A stretch of DNA of 64,000 nt from Nocardia caishijiensis NBRC 108228 (lineage in GTDB: Bacteria > Actinomycetota > Actinomycetes > Mycobacteriales > Mycobacteriaceae), in the NCBI RefSeq assembly GCF_001612825.1, contig NZ_BDBE01000050.1:44775-108774 (forward strand), in the 5' to 3' direction. A model generated the notes under the pieces. It was not told where the DNA came from. It made no database searches and saw only the letters and a program-made list of their open reading frames with translations. The translations under genes and the position numbers were made by a program. Below, piece after piece: positions 25,182 to 33,870 of this stretch (the first letter of the stretch is position 1; each line of letters starts with the position of its first letter).

Positions 25182-25991
25182 ATGAGCAGAGTCACCGCAC
25201 GACGCAAGACCGTCCGGCTGTCACCGGCGGGACGGGTCGAGCGCCCCGACACCCTCGTGGTCGAGGAGCCGCTCGAGATCAGGGTCGACGGCCAGTCGCT
25301 GTCGGTCACGATGCGGACGCCGGGCAACGACATCGACCTGGTGCACGGCTTCCTGCTCGGCGAGAACATCATCGGCGCCGCCGACGACATCGTCAGCGCC
25401 CGCTACTGCGCGGGCACCGACAGTGAGGGGCGCAACACCTACAACGTGCTCGACGTGCGCCTGCGCGCCCCCGTCCCGCTGCATCCGCGCAATCTCGTCA
25501 CGACCGGCGGCTGCGGTCTGTGCGGCAAGAGCGCCCTCGACGACGTGCGCACCCACACCCGCTTCCCACTGACACCCGGTGTGCCCACCGTCGCCACCGA
25601 GGCGCTCACGCGCATGCCCGCGCGCCTACGCGAGGGGCAGAAGCTGTTCGACGCCACCGGTGGCCTGCACGCGGCGGGCCTGTTCACCGCCGACGGTGCC
25701 CTGCTAGCCCTGCGCGAGGACATCGGCAGGCACAACGCCGTCGACAAGGTGGTCGGCTGGGCGGTGCGCGAGAACCGGATCCCCGCGCACGACCTGGTGC
25801 TGGTGGTGAGCAGCAGGGCCTCGTTCGAGCTGGTTCAGAAGGCTGTGATGGCGGGCATCCCGGTGCTGGCCGCGGTGTCGGCCCCCAGCGCGCTCGCCGT
25901 CGACCTGGCCACGGAGTCCGCGGCGACCTTGCTCGGCTTCGTCCGTGGCGAATCGATGAACGTCTACTCCGGTGAAAACCGTGTGACCTGA
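25182..25991 (+). CDS. fdhD: Formate dehydrogenase accessory sulfurtransferase FdhD
   Basis: FdhD moves sulfur from a cysteine desulfurase to the molybdenum cofactor, activating formate dehydrogenase. The 269-residue protein has the family's TTGGCGLCGKSAL motif with the C-x-x-C sulfur-carrying pair, an N-terminal 'VEEPLEIRVDG', and C-terminal 'LREDIGRHNAVDKVVGWA' and 'VSSRASFELVQKAVMAGIPVLAAVSAPSALAV'. No formate dehydrogenase gene lies in this window, so its client is elsewhere. Confidence 0.97.
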   Translation: MSRVTARRKTVRLSPAGRVERPDTLVVEEPLEIRVDGQSLSVTMRTPGNDIDLVHGFLLGENIIGAADDIVSARYCAGTDSEGRNTYNVLDVRLRAPVPLHPRNLVTTGGCGLCGKSALDDVRTHTRFPLTPGVPTVATEALTRMPARLREGQKLFDATGGLHAAGLFTADGALLALREDIGRHNAVDKVVGWAVRENRIPAHDLVLVVSSRASFELVQKAVMAGIPVLAAVSAPSALAVDLATESAATLLGFVRGESMNVYSGENRVT

Positions 25992-26100
25992 CGGTTTACC
26001 GACGAAGTGGGCGTTGAGCCATACTGCCCAGTACGGTGTCGGGCACGGCTACCCAGCACCGAAAGCCCGGGGGAGTTCACAAACGAAGATGCTTCACATT

Positions 26101-26988
26101 ATGACGAACAACCGACGCCGTCCGGTTCGGGCGGCGCTGTCCGCACTGCTGGGCGTTGCCGTTCTGGTCACCGCGGGGTGTGGTTCCGACAGCAGTCCCG
26201 CCGCACCACAGGTCACCACCCGCGGCCCGGCCACCTTGCCGGGCGGTCCGGTGACAGCCGAGGTCTCGGTCGCGGTACCAGGCAGCCTCGCCGCCGACTT
26301 CGCCGACCTGCAACGCGGTCTGCGTGGCAGCGTGGGGATGGCGATCATGCCGGTGGCCGGGACGAAGATGGTCACCTTCGGTGACTGGACGACCGGTCCG
26401 GCCTGGTCGACGATCAAAGTGCCGCTCGCCATCGCTGTCTCGCGCCGCAGCAGCGCCTACAACTCGTCGGTGAACGCCGCGATCACCGCCTCCGACAACG
26501 CCGCCGCCGACGCACTGTGGTCGACCTTCGGCGACAACGCCGACGCCGCCGCGGCCGTGGAGGGAGTCCTGCGCGAGGGCGGCGACGCCACGACGACCGT
26601 GCCGACCGTGCGAACCCGCTCGGACGCCTCCATCTACGGACAGGCCGAGTGGGCGCTGGCCGACCAGGTGCGATTCGCCGCCCAACTGCCGTGCCTGCCG
26701 CAGAGCGAGCGGGTGGTCGGGTTGATGCAGCAGATCGTCGTCAGTCACCGCTGGGGGCTCGGGGCGTTCACCAGTGCCGAGTTCAAGGGTGGGTGGGGGC
26801 CCGACACCGCCGGGAAATACCTGGTCCGCCAGTTCGGGATGATCGATTCGCCCTCGGGCCGGATCGCGGTGGCCTTTGCCGCCAAACCGGATTCGGGCGC
26901 CTTCGCCGACGGTATGACCATGCTCGACAAGATGGCGACCCTGCTTTCGGGACACCTCGACGAGCTCGCCGGAGGTCACTGCCCCTGA
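26101..26988 (+). CDS. Lipoprotein with serine beta-lactamase/DD-peptidase-like motifs (paralogue)
   Basis: A 295-residue exported lipoprotein (lipobox GVAVLVTAGC). Domain motifs match the 11.3-kb protein step by step: GSVGMAIMPV, FGDWTTGPAWSTIKVPLA (S-x-x-K), AAITASDNAAA (S-D-N), WALADQVRFAAQLPCLP and FKGGWGPD. It is a clear paralogue and probably an enzyme or binding protein acting on the cell wall. The ATG at 26101 is preferred because the basic N-terminus (MTNNRRRPVRAAL) begins there; 26089 is an alternative. It stands alone between fdhD and pfkA. Confidence 0.82.
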   Translation: MTNNRRRPVRAALSALLGVAVLVTAGCGSDSSPAAPQVTTRGPATLPGGPVTAEVSVAVPGSLAADFADLQRGLRGSVGMAIMPVAGTKMVTFGDWTTGPAWSTIKVPLAIAVSRRSSAYNSSVNAAITASDNAAADALWSTFGDNADAAAAVEGVLREGGDATTTVPTVRTRSDASIYGQAEWALADQVRFAAQLPCLPQSERVVGLMQQIVVSHRWGLGAFTSAEFKGGWGPDTAGKYLVRQFGMIDSPSGRIAVAFAAKPDSGAFADGMTMLDKMATLLSGHLDELAGGHCP

Positions 26989-27016
26989 TCCGTTCCGGTG
27001 CGGCAAGATGAACGCC

Positions 27017-28051
27017 ATGCGCATCGGAGTCTTGACCGGAGGCGGAGACTGTCCAGGGCTGAACGCGGTGATCCGGGCGGTGGTCCGGACCGCGAACGGC
27101 CGCTACGGCGACGCGATCGTCGGGTTCCAGGACGGTTGGCGCGGCCTACTCGAGGACCGCAGGATCCGCATCCACAACGACGACCGCACCGACCGGCTGC
27201 TCACCAAGGGCGGCACCATGCTCGGTACCGCCCGCACCAATCCCGACGTGCTGCGCGCCGGGTTGCCCCGCATCAAGCAGACCCTCGACGACAACGGCAT
27301 CGAGGCCCTGATCCCGATCGGCGGCGAAGGCACCCTCACCGCGGCCAGCTGGCTGGCCGAGGAGGGTGTACCGGTCGTCGGCGTGCCCAAGACCATCGAC
27401 AACGACATCGACTGCACCGACGTCACCTTCGGTCACGACACGGCGCTGTCGATCGCCACCGAGGCGATCGACCGCCTGCACACCACGGCCGAATCGCATC
27501 AGCGGGTGATGCTCGTCGAGGTGATGGGGCGGCACGCGGGCTGGATCGCGTTGAACTCCGGCATCGCCGCGGGCGCGCACCTGACCCTGGTGCCCGAGGA
27601 GCCCTTCGACGTGGCGCAGGTGTGCGCGATGATCAAATCCCGCTTCCAGCGCGGGGAGAAGAGTTTCATCTGTGTCGTCGCCGAAGGTGCCCACCCCGCA
27701 CCGGATTCGGGATTCACGCTGCGCGAAGGCGGGATCGACGAATTCGGGCACGAACGGTTCACCGGCGTGGCCCAGCAGTTGGGGTCCGAGATCGAGCGCC
27801 GCATCGGCAAAGAGGTCCGCACGACGGTGCTCGGCCACGTCCAGCGCGGCGGCAGTCCGACACCCTACGACCGGATCCTGGCGACCCGGTTCGGTGTGCA
27901 CGCGGCCGAGGCGGTACACGCCGGACATTTCGGGATGATGGTCGCCCTGCACGGGACAACCATCGGTCTCGTCCCGCTGTCGGAGGCGACCAAGCAGCTC
28001 AAACGGGTTCCGGCCGAACGGCTCAGCGAGGCGCAGGCCTTCTTCGGCTGA
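27017..28051 (+). CDS. pfkA: 6-phosphofructokinase
   Basis: Phosphorylates fructose-6-phosphate in glycolysis. The 344-residue protein starts MRIGVLTGGGDCPGLNAVIRA, with the nucleotide loop GGGDCPG. Catalytic KTIDNDIDCTD contains the base Asp. GGEGT follows IPI: a Gly at the position that separates ATP-using (Gly) from PPi-using (Asp) enzymes, but Lys rather than Gly in KTIDND, the mixed pattern of actinobacterial ATP-dependent group III enzymes. MGRHAGWIAL and 'LGHVQRGGSPTPYDRILATRFG' complete the sugar-phosphate site. An in-frame ATG at 27008 would add three residues. Confidence 0.95.
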   Translation: MRIGVLTGGGDCPGLNAVIRAVVRTANGRYGDAIVGFQDGWRGLLEDRRIRIHNDDRTDRLLTKGGTMLGTARTNPDVLRAGLPRIKQTLDDNGIEALIPIGGEGTLTAASWLAEEGVPVVGVPKTIDNDIDCTDVTFGHDTALSIATEAIDRLHTTAESHQRVMLVEVMGRHAGWIALNSGIAAGAHLTLVPEEPFDVAQVCAMIKSRFQRGEKSFICVVAEGAHPAPDSGFTLREGGIDEFGHERFTGVAQQLGSEIERRIGKEVRTTVLGHVQRGGSPTPYDRILATRFGVHAAEAVHAGHFGMMVALHGTTIGLVPLSEATKQLKRVPAERLSEAQAFFG

Positions 28052-28108
28052 GCCGGGCCCGGCGAGGCGTTGCGTCGGCTTGTCGGTGGGCGTCGGTACC
28101 GTGGTGCC

Positions 28109-29488
28109 ATGCGCACCGGTCGAGTCGTCGTTTCGGTTCTTGCGGTCCTCGCCTTCCTGCTCGGGGGATGTTCCGCGTCCACCGAGGATTCGGGCGAGTC
28201 CACCGTGCGGGGCAGCTGGAACGGTGCCATCGAGATTCCCGGTCAACCGATCCCGATCGGGGTGAGCTTCGCCGACAACGGCTCGGCCACCCTCGACATT
28301 CCCATCCAGGGAGTACGCGAGGCGCCGCTGAAAGACGTTGTGACCGAGCCGGATCGGATCGAGTTCGCGCTGCCGGACGCACCGGGTGATCCCCGGTTCC
28401 ACGGCAAGCTCGACGGGGACCGGATCACCGGCGAATGGTCGCAGTCGGGACAGTCGGCGCCACTCACGCTGCGGCGCGGCAAGATCGAGAACGTCGCCCG
28501 TCCGCAGGACCCGAAACCACCGTTCCCGTACCGAAGCGAGGACGTCACCTATCGCAGCGGCGACATCACGATCGCGGGCACGCTGACCGAACCCGAAGGG
28601 ACCGGGCCGTTCCCGGCGGTGCTGATGATCACCGGCAGCGGCCCACAGGATCGCAACGAGGAACTGCTCGGACACCGCCCCTTCCTGCTGCTGGCCGACA
28701 CCCTCACCCGCGCGGGCTACGCCGTGCTGCGCACCGACGACCGAGGTGTCGGCGGTACCGGCGGCAAGCTCGACGACGCCACCTACGACACCCTCGCCGC
28801 CGATGCCGCCACGGGTATCGCCTTCCTGCGCGAACGGCCCGAGATCGACGACGCGAAGGTCGGCCTGTTCGGCCACAGCGAGGGCGGTTACCTCGCGCCG
28901 CTGGTCGCGGCCCGGCCCGGCAGCGATATCGCGTTCGCGATCCTGATGGCCGGTCCGTCGGTGCCAGGGGCCGACGTGCTCATCGAACAGAACAAGATCA
29001 TCATGGCCGCCTCCGGCGCACCACAGGACAAGATCGACCAGCAGGTCGACTACCTCACGAAATGGACCGCGATGCTGCGCGCCGGTGACATCGAGGGCGC
29101 CAAGATGTACTCCCAGCAGCACAACGAGTCCCTACCCCAGGGCGAGCGCGCGCCGAAGGAAGCGGTCGACTCGTTCAACACCCCGTACATGACCTCGTTC
29201 ATGACCTTCGACCCGCAACCGTCGCTGCGCGCCTTGCGTGTGCCGGTGCTCGCCTTCTTCGGTGGTAAGGACCTGCAGGTTCCACCGGCCCAGAGCGGGG
29301 GGCCCATGCGCGACGCGCTCGCAGGCGCGCCGGACCCGACCGTGCACACCTTCCCCGGCCTCAACCACCTGATGCAGCCCACCGAAACCGGCAACCCCAG
29401 CGAATACTCGAGCATCGAGACCACCATCGATCCGCCCGTTCTCACCTACGTCACCGACTGGCTCACCCGTCGAGTCCCGCCGCGCTAG
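28109..29488 (+). CDS. Lipoprotein alpha/beta-hydrolase
   Basis: A 459-residue exported protein with lipobox VLAFLLGGC. Residues about 30-130 are a beta-rich domain (VRGSWNGAIEIPGQPIPIGVSF). The hydrolase domain follows: VLMITGSGPQDRNE, the VLRTDDRGVGGTGG turn, and the nucleophile elbow GLFGHSEGGYLAP with Ser in G-H-S-E-G. A candidate acid is in 'VLAFFGGKDLQVPPAQ' and the His in FPGLNHLMQP. It is a predicted serine esterase or peptidase; the substrate is unknown. Confidence 0.9.
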   Translation: MRTGRVVVSVLAVLAFLLGGCSASTEDSGESTVRGSWNGAIEIPGQPIPIGVSFADNGSATLDIPIQGVREAPLKDVVTEPDRIEFALPDAPGDPRFHGKLDGDRITGEWSQSGQSAPLTLRRGKIENVARPQDPKPPFPYRSEDVTYRSGDITIAGTLTEPEGTGPFPAVLMITGSGPQDRNEELLGHRPFLLLADTLTRAGYAVLRTDDRGVGGTGGKLDDATYDTLAADAATGIAFLRERPEIDDAKVGLFGHSEGGYLAPLVAARPGSDIAFAILMAGPSVPGADVLIEQNKIIMAASGAPQDKIDQQVDYLTKWTAMLRAGDIEGAKMYSQQHNESLPQGERAPKEAVDSFNTPYMTSFMTFDPQPSLRALRVPVLAFFGGKDLQVPPAQSGGPMRDALAGAPDPTVHTFPGLNHLMQPTETGNPSEYSSIETTIDPPVLTYVTDWLTRRVPPR

Positions 29489-29532
29489 GACCACCGGCCG
29501 CCGCCGTGAGCGGCTTACCTAGACTGCTAGGC

Positions 29533-31056
29533 ATGAGCGCACCCACGGTCGAGTTGATGGATTACGCCGATGTCATCTCCCGGTACGAGCCGGTGCTCGG
29601 CATGGAGGTCCACGTCGAGTTGTCCACGGCGACCAAGATGTTCTGCGGTTGCCCCACCGAGTTCGGCGCCGAACCCAACACCCAGGTGTGCCCGGTGTGC
29701 CTCGGGCTCCCCGGCTCGCTGCCGGTCGTGAACGAGAAGGCCGTCGAGTCGGCCATCCGCATCGGCCTGGCGCTGAACTGTTCGATCACCCCGTGGGGCC
29801 GGTTCGCGCGCAAGAACTACTTCTACCCGGATCAGCCGAAGAACTACCAGATCAGCCAGTACGACGAGCCGATCGCCACCGATGGCTTCCTCGACGTGGT
29901 GCTCGACGACGGCAGCACCTTCCGCGTCGACATCGAGCGCGCCCACATGGAGGAGGACACCGGCAAATCGCTGCACGTGGGCGGCGCCACCGGCCGCATC
30001 CACGGCGCCAGCCACTCGCTGCTCGACTTCAACCGGGCCGGTGTCCCGCTGATCGAGATCGTCACCAAGCCGATCACCGGTGCCGGGGAACGCGCGCCCG
30101 AGGTGGCCCGCGCCTACGTCACCGCGCTGCGCGAGGTGCTGCGTTCGCTCGACGTCTCCGACGTGAAGATGGAGCAGGGTTCGCTGCGCTGTGACGCCAA
30201 TGTGTCGCTGATGCCGGTCGGCGCACAAGAATTCGGTACCCGCACCGAGACCAAGAACGTGAACTCGCTCAAGAGCGTCGAGGTCGCGGTGCGTTACGAG
30301 ATGCGTCGTCAGGCCGCCGTGCTCACGGCGGGCGGGGAGATCGTGCAGGAGACCCGTCACTTCAACGAGGCCGACGGCTCCACGTCGGCGGGCCGCCGCA
30401 AGGAGACCGCCGAGGACTACCGCTACTTCCCTGAGCCCGACCTCGAGCCTGTCGCCCCGGCCGCCGAGTGGATCGAGGAACTGCGCACCACGATTCCCGA
30501 GTACCCGTGGCTGGTGCGCGCCCGCATCCAGGCCGACTGGGGCCTGTCCGACGAGGTGATGCGCGACCTGGTGAACGCGGGTGCCCTCGACCTCATCATC
30601 GCTACCGTCGAGGCCGGTGCCCCCGCCAACGAGGCCCGCTCCTGGTGGGTCGCCTATCTCACCGAGAAGGCCAAGGAACGCGAGGTCGCCCTGGCGGACC
30701 TGCCGATCACCCCCGCCCAGGTGGCGGCGGTCATCGCGCTGGTCGAGGCGAAGACGGTGAACAACAAGGTCGCCAAGCAGGTCGTCGACTTCGTCCTGGC
30801 GGGCGAGGGCGAGCCCGCCGAGATCGTGGAGGCCAAGGGCCTCGGCATGGTCAGCGACGACACCGCCTTGCAGGCCGAGGTCGACAAGGCCCTTGCCGCC
30901 AACCCCGACATCGCCGACAAGATCCGCGCGGGCAAGGTCCAGGCGGCGGGCAAGATCGTCGGCGACGTCATGAAGGCCACCCGCGGCCAGGCCGACGCCG
31001 CCAAGGTCCGCGAACTGGTCCTGGCAGCCTGCGAACCCGCCTCGCCGAGCGAGTAG
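29533..31056 (+). CDS. gatB: Asp-tRNA(Asn)/Glu-tRNA(Gln) amidotransferase subunit B
   Basis: GatB phosphorylates the misacylated tRNA carboxylate and amidates it with ammonia from GatA. The 507-residue protein has the family signatures 'YEPVLGMEVHVELSTATKMFCGCP', the zinc-site cysteines (FCGC...CPVC), 'GRFARKNYFYPDQPKNYQISQYDEP' and DFNRAGVPLIEIVTKP, ending in the YqeY-like tRNA-binding tail. The ATG at 29533 begins just before the conserved region. It is separate from gatCA, as in many actinobacteria. Confidence 0.97.
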   Translation: MSAPTVELMDYADVISRYEPVLGMEVHVELSTATKMFCGCPTEFGAEPNTQVCPVCLGLPGSLPVVNEKAVESAIRIGLALNCSITPWGRFARKNYFYPDQPKNYQISQYDEPIATDGFLDVVLDDGSTFRVDIERAHMEEDTGKSLHVGGATGRIHGASHSLLDFNRAGVPLIEIVTKPITGAGERAPEVARAYVTALREVLRSLDVSDVKMEQGSLRCDANVSLMPVGAQEFGTRTETKNVNSLKSVEVAVRYEMRRQAAVLTAGGEIVQETRHFNEADGSTSAGRRKETAEDYRYFPEPDLEPVAPAAEWIEELRTTIPEYPWLVRARIQADWGLSDEVMRDLVNAGALDLIIATVEAGAPANEARSWWVAYLTEKAKEREVALADLPITPAQVAAVIALVEAKTVNNKVAKQVVDFVLAGEGEPAEIVEAKGLGMVSDDTALQAEVDKALAANPDIADKIRAGKVQAAGKIVGDVMKATRGQADAAKVRELVLAACEPASPSE

Positions 31057-31068
31057 TCGGACTCGGGC

Positions 31069-31111
31069 GCTCACTTCACTCCGGTAGGCGACCAGCGGAT
31101 GTGAAGTGAGC
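31069..31111. terminator. Bidirectional hairpin between gatB and the convergent lipoprotein gene
   Basis: Perfect 11-bp arms GCTCACTTCAC (31069-31079) and GTGAAGTGAGC (31101-31111) around a 21-base loop, between two convergent stops. There is no T-run in either direction. Confidence 0.55.
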
Positions 31112-31133
31112 CGTCGAGCCGGTATCCGGGCGG

Positions 31134-32255
31134 CTAGTCCGGGCCGCCCGCGCCGCCCTGCGGCGGTGGGATGCGCACGACGCGGTCGTCGAATTCGCCG
31201 GGGGCGCCGTCGGTCTTGTTGGCGGTGCTCACCCAGACGCTGCCGTCGGAACCGGCCGTGGCGCCGAGCAGTTTGCCGTACTTGTCCTGGGCGATGAGCG
31301 TGGGCGCCGTGGTGACCGCGAAGGTGGCCGGGTCGGCGGTGACGGCCGCGAGGGCCTTGCCCTCGGTGAGGGCGACGGCCACACCGTCGCCGGTCGCCAC
31401 ACACCCGCCGACACCGGGACGGTCCGGCCAGGTCCAGGCCACGGTGAGCGTGCCGTCGGGGCCAAGGTGCTGTAGGCGGTCCTCGGCGGCGGTGCGGTCG
31501 GTGACCCACATGCCGTCCTTGCCGTCGCGGCACAGGTCACCGGCGGTGCCGACGCCCGAGGCGACCACCTGCGGGGTGTTCGCCCCCGACGACGGCGAGT
31601 CCAGGCGCAGCAGTTTGCCGCCGAGCGAACCGGGATCGGCCGCGGCGGCGGGGTTTCCGGCATCGCCGGTGAGCACGAGCAGCTGATTCGGCGTGACCCA
31701 TTCCAGCGCGCCGCGATTCCCGGTGGCGCCCTTGGGAATTCCGGTGAGGATCTCCTTCGGCGCGCCGTTGCGTGACAGGCGGACCACCCGGTTGTCGCTG
31801 CCGGTGGTGATGTAGGCGTACATCAGCCCGTCCTCGGCGAAGGTGGGCGACAGGGTGATGTCGGAGATGCCGCCGTCGCTCGACCCGTCGACGGGCAGCA
31901 CGGCTACCTCCTCCGGCGGCGGCTGCGGGGTGCTCGCGTCGACCGCCGTCACCGACAGGACGCGACCGGTGCGCCGCTCGGCGACCAGTGCGCCGTCGCC
32001 GATCGCGACCAGCCCGGCGGCCGAGTCGAGGCAGGTGGCGATGACATTGGGATCGGGGTCGATACACGGTCCCGTCGGGCGCGGCGCCTGCGAGGGCGAG
32101 TCCTGCGGCGGTTTCGGTTCCGCGTTGGCACCACCGATCGACGGCTCGTCGGTGAACGGGCTCGACGCCGACTCGTCGAAACGGGCACACCCGGCAACCA
32201 GAATCGTGCCGAGCGCCAATCCGACTGCCACGCGGCCCGCGAATACCGAACTCAT
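31134..32255 (-). CDS. Sorbosone/PQQ-dependent sugar dehydrogenase-like lipoprotein
   Basis: A 373-residue exported protein (lipobox GTILVAGC), then a Pro/Ser linker and a beta-propeller with repeated blades of the type 'DITLSPTFAEDGLMYAYITTGSDNRVVRL', 'GNRGALEWVTPNQLLVLTGDAGNP' and 'ATAGSDGSVWVSTANKTDG', the pattern of glucose/sorbosone dehydrogenase-like proteins. The conserved active-site His of true PQQ dehydrogenases is not evident, so catalysis is doubtful. Confidence 0.8.
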   Translation of the reverse strand: MSSVFAGRVAVGLALGTILVAGCARFDESASSPFTDEPSIGGANAEPKPPQDSPSQAPRPTGPCIDPDPNVIATCLDSAAGLVAIGDGALVAERRTGRVLSVTAVDASTPQPPPEEVAVLPVDGSSDGGISDITLSPTFAEDGLMYAYITTGSDNRVVRLSRNGAPKEILTGIPKGATGNRGALEWVTPNQLLVLTGDAGNPAAAADPGSLGGKLLRLDSPSSGANTPQVVASGVGTAGDLCRDGKDGMWVTDRTAAEDRLQHLGPDGTLTVAWTWPDRPGVGGCVATGDGVAVALTEGKALAAVTADPATFAVTTAPTLIAQDKYGKLLGATAGSDGSVWVSTANKTDGAPGEFDDRVVRIPPPQGGAGGPD

Positions 32256-32345
32256 GCCGCAGACGTTACCGGCAGTCGAGCGGGCCTGACACGCCTGATG
32301 CGGCGAAGGGCGGCGCACCGCGATCCCACGTCCTAAGGTGAGACC

Positions 32346-33188
32346 GTGACCGACAAGTCGAACGACACTTCCCCCGAAGACGGGACGGCGCGGGCCGGAG
32401 AGGCCGCATCGGCGGCGGGTCGGCCGGTGACCAGCCCCTTCGATTCGCCGACCACGCAGATGCGCAAGCCCGACCCCAAGGACGTGCCGCGCACCGACGA
32501 GGATCTCGGCCTGGATCCCGGCGACGAGGTCCCCACCGCGAGCAGTGCCGAGGCGGGCGCCGACCGCGACGACTACGGCTACGCCACGATCCCGCCCGCG
32601 ACGGCCGCGTCGGCGGAATCGGTCCGCCTGCAGCGCCGCAACCGTGAGGCCCGCCGCGGCACCCTCGACCTCGGCTTGTTCGTGCTGCGCCTGGTGGTCG
32701 GCTACACCTTCATCTACCACGGTCTGCAGAAGCTGACCGGCTGGTTCCACGGCCCCGGCATCGACGGAACCAAGGCCATGATGGAGAACGGCGGCTGGGA
32801 CCACCCGTCGCTGTCGACGGCCCTGGTGATCGCCGGTGAACTCGGCGGCGGTGTGCTGCTCGTTCTCGGCCTGGCCACCCCGCTCGCGGCGGGCGCCGTC
32901 CTCGCGACCATCGCGAACGCCTGGATGTGGAAGCAGGGGATGATCCCGGGCTTCCAGTACAACGCGGCGACCAAGTCCGGCGTCGAAATCGACACCATCC
33001 TCGCCGGTGCCGCCCTCGCGATCATCCTGACCGGGCCGGGTCGCTGGTCGCTCGACCGCACCCGAGGCTGGGCCACGCGCCCCGCCTACGGTTCGTTCGT
33101 GGTCGTCCTGCTCGCGATCGCCGCCGCCATCGCCACCTACTGGTTCCTCCACGGCGGCAATCCCCTGAAGGGCATCGGCCCCTTCTGA
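32346..33188 (+). CDS. DoxX-family membrane protein
   Basis: A 280-residue protein with a disordered acidic N-terminus of about 105 residues, then the DoxX domain: 'DLGLFVLRLVVGYTFIYHGLQKLTGWF', 'GELGGGVLLVLGLATPLAAGAVLATIANAWMW' and two further spans. DoxX proteins have been linked to quinone or thiosulfate chemistry and redox control. The long N-terminal tail with 'SPFDSPTTQMRKPD' resembles phosphorylatable tails of mycobacterial membrane proteins. Confidence 0.88.
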   Translation: MTDKSNDTSPEDGTARAGEAASAAGRPVTSPFDSPTTQMRKPDPKDVPRTDEDLGLDPGDEVPTASSAEAGADRDDYGYATIPPATAASAESVRLQRRNREARRGTLDLGLFVLRLVVGYTFIYHGLQKLTGWFHGPGIDGTKAMMENGGWDHPSLSTALVIAGELGGGVLLVLGLATPLAAGAVLATIANAWMWKQGMIPGFQYNAATKSGVEIDTILAGAALAIILTGPGRWSLDRTRGWATRPAYGSFVVVLLAIAAAIATYWFLHGGNPLKGIGPF

Positions 33189-33265
33189 TCCGCTGACCCG
33201 TCTCTCCGCGAATTCCAGCCAGACTCAGTGCTGGGTACGCGGTCGGCGGGTGTGGCGTGGGCGAG

Positions 33266-33784
33266 TCAGCCGGTCCCTGATGAGTTTCCCCTGTGCGCGT
33301 TTGGGGACGGTGGCGGCGGTTCGGCCAAGTGGGCGGTCATCGTGGCGTGGATATCGGCCAGGAAGGCCTCGAACCGGCGCAGTTCCTCGGGGGAGTATTT
33401 CCCCATCACCGATTCCTCGACCTTCGTTCCCAGCGGGCCGAAGAATTGGTCGGCGAGGTCGTAGACGCGGGGTGTGCTGCGCAGGGTGATGACGCGGCGG
33501 TCGTCGTGTTCACGGCTGCGGACGATGTGTCCGGCTTGTTCGAGCCGGTTCAGCAGTGCGGTGGTCGCGCTGTTGGACAACGAGATCCGCTCGCTGAGCC
33601 GCGCCGGTGACAGGGTGGCGCCGCGTTCCTCGGCACTGAGGATCTCGATCAGAGCCTCGGCGTCGGTCGAGTGCAGGCCGAGCCAGGCGGCGAAGCGGCG
33701 GGTGAATTCACGATAGTTCGCGCCGTAGGCCCGCATGCCCTCGTGGATCCGTTCGTACCGGCCGTGCGTCTCCGACGGGGTCAT
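33266..33784 (-). CDS. MarR-family transcriptional regulator
   Basis: A 172-residue winged-helix regulator. The recognition region 'LSPARLSERISLSNSATTALLNRLEQAGHIVRSREHDDRRVITLRSTP' carries the DxRxxxLxLT-type wing. The start at 33784 follows AAAGGAACC. It is divergent from a drug-efflux gene and the shared 86-bp region contains a palindrome, so it very likely represses the pump and itself until a ligand binds. Confidence 0.93.
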   Translation of the reverse strand: MTPSETHGRYERIHEGMRAYGANYREFTRRFAAWLGLHSTDAEALIEILSAEERGATLSPARLSERISLSNSATTALLNRLEQAGHIVRSREHDDRRVITLRSTPRVYDLADQFFGPLGTKVEESVMGKYSPEELRRFEAFLADIHATMTAHLAEPPPPSPNAHRGNSSGTG

Positions 33785-33802
33785 GGGTTCCTTTCGCATC
33801 GG

Positions 33803-33860
33803 TTGACATCCTATTGCCCGCAATCTACTTTGACCATGGAAATATTCCACCATGGAAATA
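33803..33860 (+). promoter_or_regulatory. Efflux-pump promoter with candidate MarR operator
   Basis: TTGACA (33803-33808), 17 bp, TACTTT (33826-33831). Just after it the 12-mer ACCATGGAAATA occurs twice (33833-33844 and 33849-33860), enclosing TGGAA-ATA-TTCCA. A repressor bound here would block initiation of the MFS gene. GGAGG at 33861-33865 is the pump ribosome-binding site. Confidence 0.65.
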
Positions 33861-33870
33861 GGAGGTTGCG

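Noticed and set aside
27146..29122. 658-codon open frame on the minus strand under pfkA and the hydrolase
   Set aside because: Antisense shadow of two well-supported genes.
29527..31533. 668-codon open frame on the minus strand opposite gatB
   Set aside because: Antisense shadow; gatB is unambiguous on the plus strand.
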